From the IMG/VR virus record IMGVR_UViG_3300032307_000117, positions 1 through 64,000 of that record: a DNA stretch of 64,000 bases; one strand, written 5' to 3'. Position numbers and translations under genes: made by a program. The first letter of the stretch is position 1; each line of letters starts with the position of its first letter. This document shows positions 1 through 9,213 of the stretch, piece after piece. Origin of the DNA: a virus. The notes beneath the pieces are model-generated. The model saw nothing but the letters and a program-made list of their open reading frames with translations, was not told the DNA's origin and made no database searches.

Positions 1-463
1 CAAGCTTATCTTTTGTATAGTCTATAATATTGTGAAACTCTACGACTATTTGACGAAACCTATCTACAGACTCACTAGAGCAATTTTTTAAAACATCAAT
101 CTCCGAACCTTCAATATCCATTTTTAAAATTAAGTCTTTGTCAAAATCGGCTCTTGATATAGCTTCGTCTAAACCAATATCGCTTCCAACGGTCTCTTTA
201 AAGAATTTTGAATCTACCACATGCTCTGGCAAACCATCAATAGAGTTGTCATACATATGAATTCCGCTAGCAAATTTCATAAAGTCTTGATCCCAGCTTA
301 CATCTCCAGCAATACCAAAAGAAATTCCAAAGTCATTTTGGGTAATGTCGTCTACCAGAATATATCCACCGTCATTATCTCTACCAAATCTTTTATAAGA
401 CACCTCAACTGCTGTTGCCTTAGTCAAAATTGTTTTTAATCTTTTTACGTTGTCTATAATCAT
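1..463 (-). CDS. FkbM-family methyltransferase, C-terminus cut by window edge
   Basis: The minus-strand frame begins with ATG at 463 and stays open to position 1, giving about 154 residues with no stop, so the gene continues outside the window. The segment LKMDIEGSEIDVLK is the hallmark of FkbM-type SAM-dependent O-methyltransferases, and the N-terminal part (YKRFGRDNDGGYILVDD) also fits that family. The start overlaps the stop of the preceding methyltransferase gene as TAATG, so the two are probably translationally coupled. FkbM enzymes commonly methylate sugars. Here the target could be a virion or host-surface glycan, but that is inference. Confidence 0.8.
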   Translation of the reverse strand, partial: MIIDNVKRLKTILTKATAVEVSYKRFGRDNDGGYILVDDITQNDFGISFGIAGDVSWDQDFMKFASGIHMYDNSIDGLPEHVVDSKFFKETVGSDIGLDEAISRADFDKDLILKMDIEGSEIDVLKNCSSESVDRFRQIVVEFHNIIDYTKDKL

Positions 464-1056
464 TAGGCTTCTCTTTTATAATAGTAAACTGCCTTGGTAA
501 ATCCTGCAGCATCATATTTAAACAATAGGCTAGCGTTAAGGGATAACTTTATTAGTTCTAAAGATATTGGCCTATACTCTCCAGGATTAATGTCTGAATT
601 AGTGGTCCCCGAAAAATCCTCACAAATTAATGCATGATTGCAAGATTCTTTTATTTTGTTAAGTATTTTATTTACATCGGAGTTTGGGTTGTGCTGCAAA
701 ACATCCTTTATTATAATTAAATCAGATTGTGGATATTCTTCATCAATAATGGAGGAGTTTATAATTCTGTAGTCTTTATCCTTATTATTTTTATAGAATA
801 ATGCAACTGCTGCATTCGAAGCCTCAATACCAACGTAGGACATATTTTCAAGATTTAGCTTTGAAACAAGTCTTCCGTCTCCAGATCCCAAATCCAATAT
901 TGATTTTATGTTATTTTCTGCAATAAATTTTTGCAGAAATACCAGCCAATCGGCAGAAACTTGGGGGTCAGACCCAGGCCCTGAATTCTTGTCCGAACTC
1001 CAAACCCCGTTCTTGTATATGCTATCCCACAAATCTAAAGCTGACAAGACACGCAC
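463..1056 (-). CDS. Class I SAM-dependent methyltransferase
   Basis: This 197-residue protein has a clear SAM-binding motif [10 protein letters not shown], at residues 53-61, followed by an acidic residue at the end of the next strand (YVGIEAS). A later [11 protein letters not shown] segment fits motif IV of Rossmann-fold methyltransferases. The substrate is not recognisable. The start overlaps the end of nrdE by 22 bases and the stop overlaps the next methyltransferase start, so it sits inside a tight operon. It is not a DNA adenine or cytosine methylase by motif. Small-molecule, sugar or lipid methylation is more likely. Confidence 0.75.
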   Translation of the reverse strand: MRVLSALDLWDSIYKNGVWSSDKNSGPGSDPQVSADWLVFLQKFIAENNIKSILDLGSGDGRLVSKLNLENMSYVGIEASNAAVALFYKNNKDKDYRIINSSIIDEEYPQSDLIIIKDVLQHNPNSDVNKILNKIKESCNHALICEDFSGTTNSDINPGEYRPISLELIKLSLNASLLFKYDAAGFTKAVYYYKREA

Positions 1057-3158
1057 CCTTCCATCTCTGTACCCTCTAGTGCAGTCTGTCTAATGCGAAT
1101 GTAGTAAATTGTTTTGATACCCTTTTTCCATGCGTAAATCTGTGCCTTGTTTACGTCACGAGTAGTAGCAGTATCCTTAAAGAATAGTGTCAAGGATAGC
1201 CCCTGATCAATGTGCTGCGTTGCTGCAGCATAAACATCAATAACCTTTTCTGGACCAATCTCGTATGCATCCTGGAAGTATTCACGGTTGTCATTAGTTA
1301 GGTATGGGGCAGGGTAGTAAACACGACCCAGCTTTCCCTCTTTACGAATTTCAATCTGAGACGCAATAGGATGAATAGAGCTAGTGCTATTGTTAATGTA
1401 GCTAATTGATCCTGTAGGTGGAACTGCTTGTAGGTTCTGGTTGTATAGACCATGAGCCATTACAGAACTAGCTAAAGACTTCCAATCTTCTTGTGTTGGA
1501 ATTTCAATATTTGCATTAGCAAAAATCTTTGCAACTTTATCTGTTTGTGGTAGCCACTCTTGAGTAGTATATTTAGTAAAAAATTCGCCAGACGCATACT
1601 TGGACTTTTCAAAACCCTCAAAAGGCGATCCTGTTTCCTTTGCAAGCTTATTGCTTGCTCGTAGTGCATGGTACAACACTGTGTAGAAATAGATGTTTGT
1701 AAAGTCAATTGATTCCTCTTCTCCATAATGCATCTCCTCTTTTCCAAAATATCCATGTAGGTTCATCTGCCCTAGACCAATTGCACGAGACTTTCTATTA
1801 CCTTCTGCAACAGACATTACGGAATCAATGTAGGACTGCTCAGATACCGATGTAAGGGCACGAATGGCGATTTCAATGGTTTTACCAAAGTCTGGAGACT
1901 CCATAGCTTTTGCAATGTTTAGTGATCCTAAGTTACATGAGATGTCCTTGCCAATATCCTTGTATGACATGTCATTGTTGTAGGTGGTTGGGGTGTTGAC
2001 CTGCAGAATTTCAGAGCAGAGGTTAGACATGTTGATGCGGCCCTCAATTGGGTTTTCCTTATTTACAGTATCCTCATAAACGATGTATGGATAGCCAGAC
2101 TCAAACTGTAGCTCTGCAATCTTTTCAAAAAGCTCACGGGCCTTGATCTTGGACTTACGGATGCGTGGGTCATCGACCATCTCGTTGTATAGTTCTGTAA
2201 CAGATACATCGCTCATTGGTTTTCCATAGACTCTTTCTACGTCGTATGGAGAGAATAGATACATATCTTCATTAGTCTTAGCAAGTTCGATAGTAATGTC
2301 TGGAATAACTACCCCCAGGCTTAGGGTCTTGATGCGAGTCTTTTCGTCAGCGTTTTCTTTCTTGGTATCCAAGAATCTCATAATGTCTGGGTGGTGAGCG
2401 TTTAGGTAAACCGCACCTGCACCCTGACGAGCACCTAGCTGGTTGGCGTAGGAGAATGCATCCTCAAGCATCTTCATGACTGGGATAACTCCAGAGGACT
2501 GACTTTCAATCTTCTTAATTGGTGCCCCATGTTCACGAACGTTTGTAAGATTAAGACCTACACCACCACCACGCTTTGATAGCTGAAGGGATGATGCGAC
2601 AGCACGAGCAATTGACTCCATGTTATCTTCTACACGTAGCAAGAAACAAGACACAAACTCTCCACGCTGCTTCTTACCAGCATTAAGAAATGTTGGGGTA
2701 GCTGGTTGGAAACGACCTGAGATAATTTCGTCTACAGTGTCTTTTGCAATCTGCTCATTACCACGTGCAAGCATAAGTGCGTTCATTACGACACGGTCTT
2801 CAAAGCGCTCTAGGTAGCGCTCACCATCAAAAGTCTTTAGGGCATAGGATGTATAAAACTTGTAGGCTCCGACAAATGTAGGGAATCTAAACTTATATGA
2901 GTATGTGTGCTTAAATAGATCTTTGATAAATTCTGCGGAATACTGGTCTAAGACATCTTTGTCATAGTATTCATTTTCAACAAGATAGCTTAGCTTTTCT
3001 TCAATAGAGTGAAAGAATACTGTGTTCTGGTTTACGTGATCTAAGAAGTATGACTTTGCGGCCTCCCTATCCTTGTCAAACTGTATCTTGCCATTCTCGT
3101 CATAGAGATTTAGCATTGCGTTTAGTTCGTGGTAGCTATAGCCGTTATTCGTTGTCAT
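1035..3158 (-). CDS. nrdE: Ribonucleoside-diphosphate reductase alpha subunit, class Ib
   Basis: This protein reduces ribonucleoside diphosphates to deoxyribonucleotides for phage DNA synthesis. Its 707 residues match NrdE length. Visible signatures are the first active-site Cys in EFVSCFLL (about 169), the catalytic NLCSE segment (about 379-383), the partner Cys in [10 protein letters not shown] (about 406), the two adjacent tyrosines in [14 protein letters not shown] near the C-terminus and the terminal CVSC pair (702-705) that exchanges electrons with NrdH. The start has a GAGGATG ribosome-binding site and overlaps nrdI by 14 bases. The radical-generating subunit NrdF is not in the window and may lie beyond position 1 or be supplied by the host. 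Confidence 0.96.
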   Translation of the reverse strand: MTTNNGYSYHELNAMLNLYDENGKIQFDKDREAAKSYFLDHVNQNTVFFHSIEEKLSYLVENEYYDKDVLDQYSAEFIKDLFKHTYSYKFRFPTFVGAYKFYTSYALKTFDGERYLERFEDRVVMNALMLARGNEQIAKDTVDEIISGRFQPATPTFLNAGKKQRGEFVSCFLLRVEDNMESIARAVASSLQLSKRGGGVGLNLTNVREHGAPIKKIESQSSGVIPVMKMLEDAFSYANQLGARQGAGAVYLNAHHPDIMRFLDTKKENADEKTRIKTLSLGVVIPDITIELAKTNEDMYLFSPYDVERVYGKPMSDVSVTELYNEMVDDPRIRKSKIKARELFEKIAELQFESGYPYIVYEDTVNKENPIEGRINMSNLCSEILQVNTPTTYNNDMSYKDIGKDISCNLGSLNIAKAMESPDFGKTIEIAIRALTSVSEQSYIDSVMSVAEGNRKSRAIGLGQMNLHGYFGKEEMHYGEEESIDFTNIYFYTVLYHALRASNKLAKETGSPFEGFEKSKYASGEFFTKYTTQEWLPQTDKVAKIFANANIEIPTQEDWKSLASSVMAHGLYNQNLQAVPPTGSISYINNSTSSIHPIASQIEIRKEGKLGRVYYPAPYLTNDNREYFQDAYEIGPEKVIDVYAAATQHIDQGLSLTLFFKDTATTRDVNKAQIYAWKKGIKTIYYIRIRQTALEGTEMEGCVSCQL

Positions 3159-3561
3159 ACAACATCCTCATTCTTTCTTTTACAATATTTAGGTCTTCTG
3201 GTGTTCCAAATATCTCTACTCTAGCGATAATTGGCACCCCAGTTTTTTGAGAGATAACCTCTGCGGCTTTGCAGAAGTGCTCTCCAAAATTGGTGTTCCC
3301 AAATCCAACGATACCCCTAAGGTTATCCCTGTTTTGGGAAATATTTAAAAACTTCTTGACTTGCCTAGGGACTGCTGAGCTTTCAGAGCCGCCACCATAG
3401 GTAGGAATAAACAATACAAAATCACTGGGGGCAACCAAGGGATCAGATTGATCCCAATCGATAGGAATTCTGTGAACATTCCCAAAGCTGTCTCCCAGTT
3501 TCTCCACAAATTTTTTAGTATTACCAGAGTAGTTTGAAAAGTATACTATGTTGATGGACAT
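3145..3561 (-). CDS. nrdI: NrdI flavodoxin-like protein
   Basis: NrdI is the flavodoxin-like partner that supplies oxidant for assembling the manganese-tyrosyl radical cofactor of NrdF in class Ib ribonucleotide reductases. The 138-residue protein begins with [17 protein letters not shown], matching the FMN phosphate-binding loop of NrdI, and has the typical YGGG and GFGNTNFG segments. A GAGAGG ribosome-binding site lies 8 bases before the ATG. It overlaps nrdE, forming an nrdI-nrdE operon that follows a hairpin terminator. Its presence implies that an NrdF protein acts with this set. Confidence 0.93.
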   Translation of the reverse strand: MSINIVYFSNYSGNTKKFVEKLGDSFGNVHRIPIDWDQSDPLVAPSDFVLFIPTYGGGSESSAVPRQVKKFLNISQNRDNLRGIVGFGNTNFGEHFCKAAEVISQKTGVPIIARVEIFGTPEDLNIVKERMRMLYDNE

Positions 3562-3615
3562 CTATTATACCTCTCTTTTAAACTTGTTGCAAATCAATGA
3601 TTTTTATAATATAAA

Positions 3616-3639
3616 TGGGGGCACCTTTCGATGCCCCCA
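3616..3639 (-). terminator. Hairpin terminator after the secreted-protein gene
   Basis: An 8-bp perfect stem, TGGGGGCA with TGCCCCCA, encloses an 8-base loop. On the minus strand it is followed by an AT-rich stretch with several T residues. It lies just after the stop at 3653 and before nrdI, so it should end transcripts of the upstream gene. The T-tract is imperfect, so leakage into nrdI is likely. Confidence 0.75.
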
Positions 3640-3652
3640 CTCAATTAATAGG

Positions 3653-4513
3653 TTACTTCTTTTTCTTTAGCTTAGCTACTCGCTTAGCTAGCTTGGCTAC
3701 CTTGGCCTCTAGCTCTGCAATCTTTGCATTTGCAGCAGTGATTGCATCGTTTAGGTTGAGTACGCTTACAGTAAACGATACCTCTGTTACTGGCTTAGCT
3801 AGTCCAGCTACTGCAGTTGCAGAAATTCTGGCTACACCAAAGTCGTTTCCAGCTGTTGCTGGAGCAGTAACAACAGCCTTGTAGACCTTGTCAGTTGCAT
3901 TCCAGGCAAACTGTGTTGTAACAGTGCCACGAAGAACTGTTGCGGTAATTGCAGCATTCTCCACAGCATTTCCAAAGATGTCCTGAGCTGTCGCAGTTAG
4001 GTTTACTGCAGACCCTAGTCCTGCAAAAGCTGGAGCAGTCACAGAAACTGTGTATGCTGGGCCAGCTGTTCCCTTAACGTGGTAAACAGTTGTGTTTCCA
4101 CCAACAGAAACTGATACAGAACCAGTTGCAGTTGATGTGGTGTACACGTAGATGTCTGCAGTTGTTCCGCTACCTGTGTTTACAGATACAGAAGATGCTC
4201 CAGCATCTGCCTTAACTACGTCTGAACCAGTGGTGACCTTTGTCACAAGCTTTAGGTTAGTTGTAGTTGCGGTTACAGTGGTGTTTGTTGCAACACCAGT
4301 AAGTGCAATGCGAAGTGCATCTGCAGAGCTAACATCGTTATCTGCTGGAACTGGAACAGCAATTGCAGTTGCTGCAGTTGTTCCACCAGTAGCAGAAGAT
4401 CCTGCAATAGTTAGCGTTGCGGTATTAGCATTTGCAGGAACAGCCACGAGCATAGCTCCTGCAAGAGCTACTGCAGAGGCAATAGCGATTAGTGGATTCT
4501 TAAATGAATTCAT
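3653..4513 (-). CDS. Secreted Ala/Thr/Val-rich protein with Lys-rich coiled-coil C-terminus
   Basis: This 286-residue protein starts with a clear Sec signal peptide: a short basic N-region, a hydrophobic Ala/Leu/Val core to about residue 25 and an ANA cleavage site near residue 29. The body is beta-rich, low in charge and high in Ala, Thr and Val, resembling Ig-like bacterial surface domains. Residues 253-286 form a heptad-like coiled coil that ends in four lysines. The start has AGGAG 11 bases upstream and the gene ends in a hairpin terminator. Codon and residue composition differ from neighbouring genes. It resembles actinobacterial surface proteins and could be a host-derived moron that alters the infected cell's surface. 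A virion role is possible but a signal peptide argues against it. Confidence 0.7.
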   Translation of the reverse strand: MNSFKNPLIAIASAVALAGAMLVAVPANANTATLTIAGSSATGGTTAATAIAVPVPADNDVSSADALRIALTGVATNTTVTATTTNLKLVTKVTTGSDVVKADAGASSVSVNTGSGTTADIYVYTTSTATGSVSVSVGGNTTVYHVKGTAGPAYTVSVTAPAFAGLGSAVNLTATAQDIFGNAVENAAITATVLRGTVTTQFAWNATDKVYKAVVTAPATAGNDFGVARISATAVAGLAKPVTEVSFTVSVLNLNDAITAANAKIAELEAKVAKLAKRVAKLKKKK

Positions 4514-4530
4514 TTATTTATTTCTCCTAT

Positions 4531-6315
4531 TTACATTAGATTAAATCTATCCAAATATTCTTTTACTTCTTTTGGGATAGGCTTATATTGTATCACATTG
4601 CTTCTTTCGTTGTCAACCTGTGTTTTAGGCCTATCTTTGAAAGTATGAATCTCTACTTCAAGGTTTTGGTCTCTAGGGGTGTGGGATATTGCCCCAAATA
4701 CCGCCCCACAAACGGCGTCAGCCAAGTCCTTAGACTTTTTACGTGGGTGGTCAACCTTATTATTCTTCATAATCTTAAGTTCTGTTAGCTCTTCATACAG
4801 GAGGTCTATGGCTGGCATAGCTAGCCTTTCTTCATATATGAGCATTGCCATATCCTCATAGTGCTTTTTAGCAACAGATACCGTCTCTGTTCTAAGCCCC
4901 ACTTGCTTTAGCTCATTCTGGATATCAAATGACTGCCAGCGGTCAAAGCTAACCATTCCGATATTAAATCCTAGCCTTCTTAGGTTTTGAATCCATTGCT
5001 TAACCTCAGATAGGTTTACTGGGCCTTCAACCCTTGGCTCCCAGTATGCTACTGCATCCACAACAACGACTGGTGCTACCTGCTGGTAGTCCTTAATAAC
5101 CTGAATGTTTACCCATTTATCTACGTGAGCAATTGCTACCGCACACTTGTCGTGTTGCTGAGCAAGGTCGGCATGGACATAGTAAATCTTTTCTGGATCT
5201 GGAACAAACGTTTCATCAAATCTTCTAAAGGCATCCAGAGGATTACGAAGCATCATTGCTTCACGAACCTTTTCTGTCTGCTTAAAAAATGCATCAGATG
5301 AGTAGGTTGGGACGCAAGCAAAACGCTGCATGGCATCTCCGAGATCTGTATAAAAAGCTAGCTTGAAGTCATCAATCTTTCTAGTTGGATTAACTTCCCA
5401 CGTTGGTTTCTTTAGCGCAAACATTCCTGGATACTTGTAAGAGATTATGTTATCTTCATCCCAAGATATTTCCATAGAATTTCCTGGGGCATCTTCTGGA
5501 AGATCTTCGTTCATAATAAACTTGTGAGTCTTGGCGACAACTTCTTTTTCCATGATGACATCTTCGTATCTCTGAGAAATAAAGTCTCCTGGATAGCGTG
5601 GGAACGATAGCAAAGCAACCTTGCCAAGGTCTGGGAAACGAGAGTCTACGGATGCACGGAAGGCCTTGTAGATGTTGTCTGCTGTTTTACCCTGGTCATT
5701 ACCAGTCCCAACCTCATTTGCGAATCCAGAAATCTCATCAAGAACTGCTAGGATTAGGTTAAGACCCTCGTGAGATTCTCGTTCTGAGTGACCAGAGTAA
5801 ACAGTAATAGCCTTATCGAACTCTACGCTATCTGCCTTTGCATAAAACTTTCCTGCAAACCATGGAGACTTTTCTACCTTAGTCTTGAACCCTTTAAAGA
5901 AAACGTTCTTAGCCTGCTGTGCGTTAATAGCTACGTTAATAATATCAATAGCATCTCCAGATGGCTTGCCAAAGTATCTTGCTGGATCCTTTAGACATAG
6001 AAGCTTGTATACGATGTAGGCACAGGCCACGGTAGATGTAAAGTCTTTTCCAGATCCCTTGCCCAGCTGTAGAATAACTTCATTTTTTGTATACTTCTTG
6101 TAGTATCTTCTACCCTCTTCATCGCCCATAAGATCAATAAGATCTTCTTGCTTGTAGATCTGGCTCATAGCTTCTACAATCTGATACTGGATTTCAGATA
6201 GCGGAGGCTGATTAAGATAATTCTCACCTTCAACAAATGTCTTTGCGTCTACAGGCTTCTCCTCAAAGTTGTCTGCCTTAAGAACCTCAAAGAATTCATT
6301 AAACGTTGTGGACAA
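4531..6315 (-). CDS. terL: Terminase large subunit
   Basis: This 594-residue packaging motor has an N-terminal ATPase with a P-loop in QLGKGSGKDFTS (about 83-94) and a Walker B strand ILAVLDEISG (about 188-197). The C-terminal RNase H-like nuclease begins at YYVHADLAQQHDKCAVAIAH and includes MVSFDRWQS and a late acidic KDLADAV segment. The P-loop has Asp after the Lys where Ser or Thr is usual. The start is TTG at 6315, inside the end of the small terminase gene, with AGAGG upstream. No intein or frameshift is visible. It cuts and translocates concatemeric phage DNA into proheads. Confidence 0.93.
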   Translation of the reverse strand: MSTTFNEFFEVLKADNFEEKPVDAKTFVEGENYLNQPPLSEIQYQIVEAMSQIYKQEDLIDLMGDEEGRRYYKKYTKNEVILQLGKGSGKDFTSTVACAYIVYKLLCLKDPARYFGKPSGDAIDIINVAINAQQAKNVFFKGFKTKVEKSPWFAGKFYAKADSVEFDKAITVYSGHSERESHEGLNLILAVLDEISGFANEVGTGNDQGKTADNIYKAFRASVDSRFPDLGKVALLSFPRYPGDFISQRYEDVIMEKEVVAKTHKFIMNEDLPEDAPGNSMEISWDEDNIISYKYPGMFALKKPTWEVNPTRKIDDFKLAFYTDLGDAMQRFACVPTYSSDAFFKQTEKVREAMMLRNPLDAFRRFDETFVPDPEKIYYVHADLAQQHDKCAVAIAHVDKWVNIQVIKDYQQVAPVVVVDAVAYWEPRVEGPVNLSEVKQWIQNLRRLGFNIGMVSFDRWQSFDIQNELKQVGLRTETVSVAKKHYEDMAMLIYEERLAMPAIDLLYEELTELKIMKNNKVDHPRKKSKDLADAVCGAVFGAISHTPRDQNLEVEIHTFKDRPKTQVDNERSNVIQYKPIPKEVKEYLDRFNLM

Positions 6316-6832
6316 TTGTGATTACCTCTTTTTCTTTAGAGACATCAGATAGCCTACGCATAATCTCATCACGAATCTGTGGATACTCTGCAGCTATGTC
6401 TCTTAGAATACCGACCAGGATATCCTGCTTTCTCTCAATCTCCAGCATCTCTTCTGCTAGCTCTTTGTTTTCTAGCAGACCAGCTTTCTGCAGCATGTCA
6501 ATTCTTTTAGCTTCAATATCCAATACCAGCTTAATTGCTGATGTTTTTGCTGTAAGGTTTGCTGTGGTGGTGGCATCATCTATAACTTCGTAAGCCTTTT
6601 GTATTAGTTTGTTATAGTGTGTGTCTGCTCCTGCAAGCGCTTCCTTTGCCCTGGCTCTAATGACGGCATTGTCGGAAGCCATCTGCTTCCACTCATTGAT
6701 ATGGGCTACGACCTTTTGTCTTGGTATCACAAGCTCTTTTGATATCTGTGTTGGATCATTACCCTTAAGGTATTCTTCTACGACCTTATTTACTTCATCT
6801 AAATGCTCTATTAGTTTATCTTCAGTTGACAT
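6299..6832 (-). CDS. terS: Probable terminase small subunit
   Basis: This 177-residue, mostly helical protein lies directly upstream of terL and overlaps its start by 17 bases. An N-terminal helix-turn-helix-like region (DPTQISKELVIPRQKVVAHINEW) would bind packaging-site DNA. The middle and C-terminal helices, including a charged stretch around AEEMLEIERKQDILVGIL, fit an oligomerisation domain. AGAGGGGAAG precedes the ATG. The assignment rests on size, helix-turn-helix and position rather than on a diagnostic motif. Confidence 0.75.
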   Translation of the reverse strand: MSTEDKLIEHLDEVNKVVEEYLKGNDPTQISKELVIPRQKVVAHINEWKQMASDNAVIRARAKEALAGADTHYNKLIQKAYEVIDDATTTANLTAKTSAIKLVLDIEAKRIDMLQKAGLLENKELAEEMLEIERKQDILVGILRDIAAEYPQIRDEIMRRLSDVSKEKEVITIVHNV

Positions 6833-7103
6833 TTCTTCTTCCCCTCTTTGTTGGAATTCTCTTTATTTTATCAATCTTAAAGGACCTATATGCAGAAGCT
6901 GCACCCCTTTGCATTTCAAAGCAGTCGACCCACTTAGCCCCAGTAAGTGTGTTTGTAACAAGGCTGTCAAACTTAAACTTGGTTCCGTATTCTCCACGCA
7001 CCTTTATGATGTCGCCCTTTTGTATCACAAAGTTATCTAGCTGAAGCTCATACTCTCTGCTAAAGATAGTTGATGCTACTGGCGCAAAAGTTCTTTTATT
7101 CAT
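6822..7103 (-). CDS. Conserved phage protein of unknown function, small beta-barrel-like
   Basis: This 93-residue basic protein contains a beta-strand-rich middle (VIQKGDIIKVRGEYGTKF) that resembles an SH3 or KOW-like barrel, followed by a short linker and an Arg/Lys-rich tail (RIPTKRGRR). That pattern suggests nucleic-acid binding, but I do not recognise a named family. The start overlaps the stop of the upstream helix-turn-helix gene as ATGA, and the end overlaps terS by 11 bases. Confidence 0.65.
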   Translation of the reverse strand: MNKRTFAPVASTIFSREYELQLDNFVIQKGDIIKVRGEYGTKFKFDSLVTNTLTGAKWVDCFEMQRGAASAYRSFKIDKIKRIPTKRGRRNVN

Positions 7104-7255
7104 CTCCCAGCCTTTCTGAGATTAAACTTCTTTAGATAGAGGTAGATAGTTTCTACGCTTACCCCGCACTCCTTGGCAATCTCCTCTGGAGTCTTTTTAT
7201 CGATCCAGTATCTTTTGCGTAGAAATGCTTCGCTTGTGTGTAGTTTAGCAGCCAT
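7100..7255 (-). CDS. 51-residue helix-turn-helix protein
   Basis: A complete reading frame fills the gap between the RuvC-like gene and the 93-residue gene: ATG at 7255, TGA at 7102-7100 overlapping the next ATG. The product has a clear helix-turn-helix, TPEEIAKECGVSVETIYLYL, at residues 22-41, flanked by basic residues. This is the resolvase/sigma-type DNA-binding motif seen in small phage regulators and terminase-associated proteins. Its position just upstream of terS suggests DNA recognition for packaging or local transcription control. Confidence 0.75.
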   Translation of the reverse strand: MAAKLHTSEAFLRKRYWIDKKTPEEIAKECGVSVETIYLYLKKFNLRKAGR

Positions 7256-7258
7256 GAT

Positions 7259-7840
7259 TTAGTTTGTCAACTTCTCCCAATTATTGATGGCCCAATGTCC
7301 AATACCACAGGCATCTGCAACATCGTTATCATCTATTGTTTTATCATAGTAGGTATTAATAAAGCTAATAGTCTTCTGCTTTCTTAATTCTCTTTCATGA
7401 GCTTTGTACCAAGCCTTTGACTTACCTGGAAATTCCTGAACAATGTCCTGCTTCTCTTTTGTTGTAAATCTTTTGTTCCCCAAAAAGTTTTGCCACGTTA
7501 TAGGGCTTACAGATCCAGATATCTTTATGCCGTGTATCCCAGCAGCCCCCAGGATGGCTCCCTGGACTAGGGCAAGGTCAGCTGCCACCTTTGGACTATT
7601 CATAAATACTGTATGCTCAATTACAATAGCATCTACGGCATCATAGATAGAAAAGAATGAGCTAACCTTTCTGCAGGCATCTGCAACCTTTTCGTAATTA
7701 GTTTTTCCCTCAAACTTAATCTTCCCAGTTGAGATTAAATCTTTTTTATTAAAGACTGCAAATGCAAGGCTATTTGTACTAGCATCTATTGCAAAAATTG
7801 TATCTGGCTGGCTACTCTTTATTTGGCTTAGATTTACCAT
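7259..7840 (-). CDS. RuvC-like Holliday junction resolvase
   Basis: This 193-residue protein has the RNase H-fold signature of RuvC-type resolvases: Asp19 in FAIDAST, Glu75 in AIVIEHT and the Asp173/Asp176 pair in DNDVADACGIGHWA. The spacing of strands between these residues fits phage RuvC-like proteins. It probably resolves branched replication and recombination intermediates before packaging, consistent with its position near terminase. The start overlaps the preceding zinc-ribbon gene by 29 bases. Confidence 0.85.
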   Translation of the reverse strand: MVNLSQIKSSQPDTIFAIDASTNSLAFAVFNKKDLISTGKIKFEGKTNYEKVADACRKVSSFFSIYDAVDAIVIEHTVFMNSPKVAADLALVQGAILGAAGIHGIKISGSVSPITWQNFLGNKRFTTKEKQDIVQEFPGKSKAWYKAHERELRKQKTISFINTYYDKTIDDNDVADACGIGHWAINNWEKLTN

Positions 7841-8114
7841 TGGCCAACCCCTTTATATCCTTCAGAGCTTTTGAGACATCCCCTGGAATAATTAAACATC
7901 TTGGACAAAGAACTTCGTCATTATAAATTGATAGGACGCTATCGCAAGACTTACACTTTCGTTCTTTTGAAACCCTATTGGTTCTTCTCTTTACAAGATA
8001 CCTAGCCGCAATCTTTTCTTTGGTCGCAGCCTCTCTACAGCTCACAGAGCAGTAGATCTGGTAAGAAATTTGTGTGTCGAACTGTGCGTCACACCATTGG
8101 CAATGTTTCATCAA
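7812..8114 (-). CDS. Double zinc-ribbon protein
   Basis: This 100-residue protein has two candidate zinc sites. The N-terminal one is CQWC with CSVSC, and the second is CKSC with CPRC. A basic linker (RYLVKRRTNRVSKERK) joins them and the tail is Lys-rich. Such proteins usually bind nucleic acids or partner proteins. The exact role is unknown. It overlaps the Cas4-like gene upstream by 26 bases and the resolvase gene downstream, so it belongs to the recombination operon. Confidence 0.7.
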   Translation of the reverse strand: MMKHCQWCDAQFDTQISYQIYCSVSCREAATKEKIAARYLVKRRTNRVSKERKCKSCDSVLSIYNDEVLCPRCLIIPGDVSKALKDIKGLANGKSKPNKE

Positions 8115-8889
8115 GTGGCTCCAAGGATTTGATCTTTAGCTCTCCAACACCAGCATCTGCACACACCTTTGTCAAAGGACATGTTTTGCAGATCTTTGAG
8201 TTTGAACGATAGTTCTTGGTTGGAAGCTTCTTGTCTTCCCAAGCCTTACGAACCTCTTTCATCCAATCAAATGCTGCATTTACCCACTTTTTGTAATAGT
8301 CATTTATTTCAACTGGAATAATCAATAGGTCATGGTTATTCTTGTTTTCATAAATTAGCACCGCTCTTGCTTTTTTAAGAATCTTCATATAGATTAGTAG
8401 CTGAATTAGGTGGCCAGTCTTAGCCTTACCAGCAGCCTTTCTATACTCAAATCCCTCGCTTGGCATAGTCTTAATCTCGCCAAGAAGTTCTTCGCCACCC
8501 CAATTAAGAATGACGTCTCCAAATCCAAAAATCGGAGGATCATTATAAGTAATCTTGAACTCTGAATCCACAAGAAAGTCTGGCACGTTGCTCATGGCTT
8601 CCTGAATACGCTCGTGAGCCTTTGTTCCAGCCGTCATGTTAGCTCCACCATAAGCATCTGCATTGTCCTCAAAGACTCCGCCTTCAAATGCAAGATACCA
8701 ATACCTAGGGCATTCACCATGAGAGAATGCTATTGTGCTTGGAGCAAAAGAGTTTTTCTTGGTAAACTTATCTACACGGTTAATAGTGTAGCCAGATCTA
8801 ATCTTTTCTATTAAGGCATCCTTGTCCACAAAAGAAGGACCTTCTCCTGGGCTTTTTACCATTATTTGTTTTAATAAGTTTTGTGCCAT
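8089..8889 (-). CDS. Cas4/RecB-like PD-(D/E)XK nuclease with Fe-S cluster cysteines
   Basis: This 266-residue protein carries the PD-(D/E)XK core with Asp125 in FGFGDV, Glu138 and Lys140 in GEIKT and a downstream Gln/Tyr region (GHLIQLLIYM). Cys60 in GECPRYWY and Cys234, Cys237 and Cys243 in CKTCPLTKVC match the four-cysteine iron-sulphur site of Cas4 and AddB nucleases. Phage Cas4-like proteins are usually 5'-3' single-strand or end-processing exonucleases working with a RecA-type recombinase. No cas genes or CRISPR repeats are present, so a CRISPR role is not supported. Confidence 0.85.
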   Translation of the reverse strand: MAQNLLKQIMVKSPGEGPSFVDKDALIEKIRSGYTINRVDKFTKKNSFAPSTIAFSHGECPRYWYLAFEGGVFEDNADAYGGANMTAGTKAHERIQEAMSNVPDFLVDSEFKITYNDPPIFGFGDVILNWGGEELLGEIKTMPSEGFEYRKAAGKAKTGHLIQLLIYMKILKKARAVLIYENKNNHDLLIIPVEINDYYKKWVNAAFDWMKEVRKAWEDKKLPTKNYRSNSKICKTCPLTKVCADAGVGELKIKSLEPLDETLPMV

Positions 8890-8895
8890 AATAAT

Positions 8896-9207
8896 TTAGC
8901 GAGTTATATACTTTAGGGCAGAAACCAGTTGTCCAACTGCCTCTGCTGCCGTATAGTATAAGTTCTTCTTCGCCCTATCTCCTTTATCAACATTTGCCAT
9001 CCATGTGGCTTTTAGCGATAGCTTTGCAGCAATAGCCTGCAATCTAACTATTTCGAGAGTAACGACGTTAATAGGAATGTCTGGCTTGATAATAGCTTTT
9101 GCAATAAATGTTAGAGCCTGTGTAAGCTCCTCATCTTGCATGTAATCTGCTATTTCAGAGAGACCATTTATCTTATCAATCGTATTACTGTTTTCGTTTT
9201 TCTCCAT
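8896..9207 (-). CDS. Unknown 103-residue helical protein
   Basis: I choose ATG at 9207 (MEKNENSN) rather than the further open start at 9312, because the longer version would run 97 bases into the exonuclease gene, while 9207 lies 6 bases after a TATAAT box. The protein is predicted helical with a mild amphipathic pattern and no Cys or His cluster. I do not recognise it. It sits between two nuclease genes and has its own apparent promoter, which hints at separate expression from the replication operon. Confidence 0.65.
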   Translation of the reverse strand: MEKNENSNTIDKINGLSEIADYMQDEELTQALTFIAKAIIKPDIPINVVTLEIVRLQAIAAKLSLKATWMANVDKGDRAKKNLYYTAAEAVGQLVSALKYITR

Positions 9208-9213
9208 AGTATA

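Noticed and set aside
3561-3600. Promoter TTGCAA-17-TATAAT directly before nrdI
   Set aside because: The -10 box ends only 2 bases before the ATG, too close for a start site before the codon. A good GAGAGG ribosome-binding site is present, so translation from a longer transcript is more likely.
8089-8889. CRISPR-Cas fragment (Cas4-like gene)
   Set aside because: No repeat array or other cas gene is present; phage Cas4-like nucleases commonly act in recombination.
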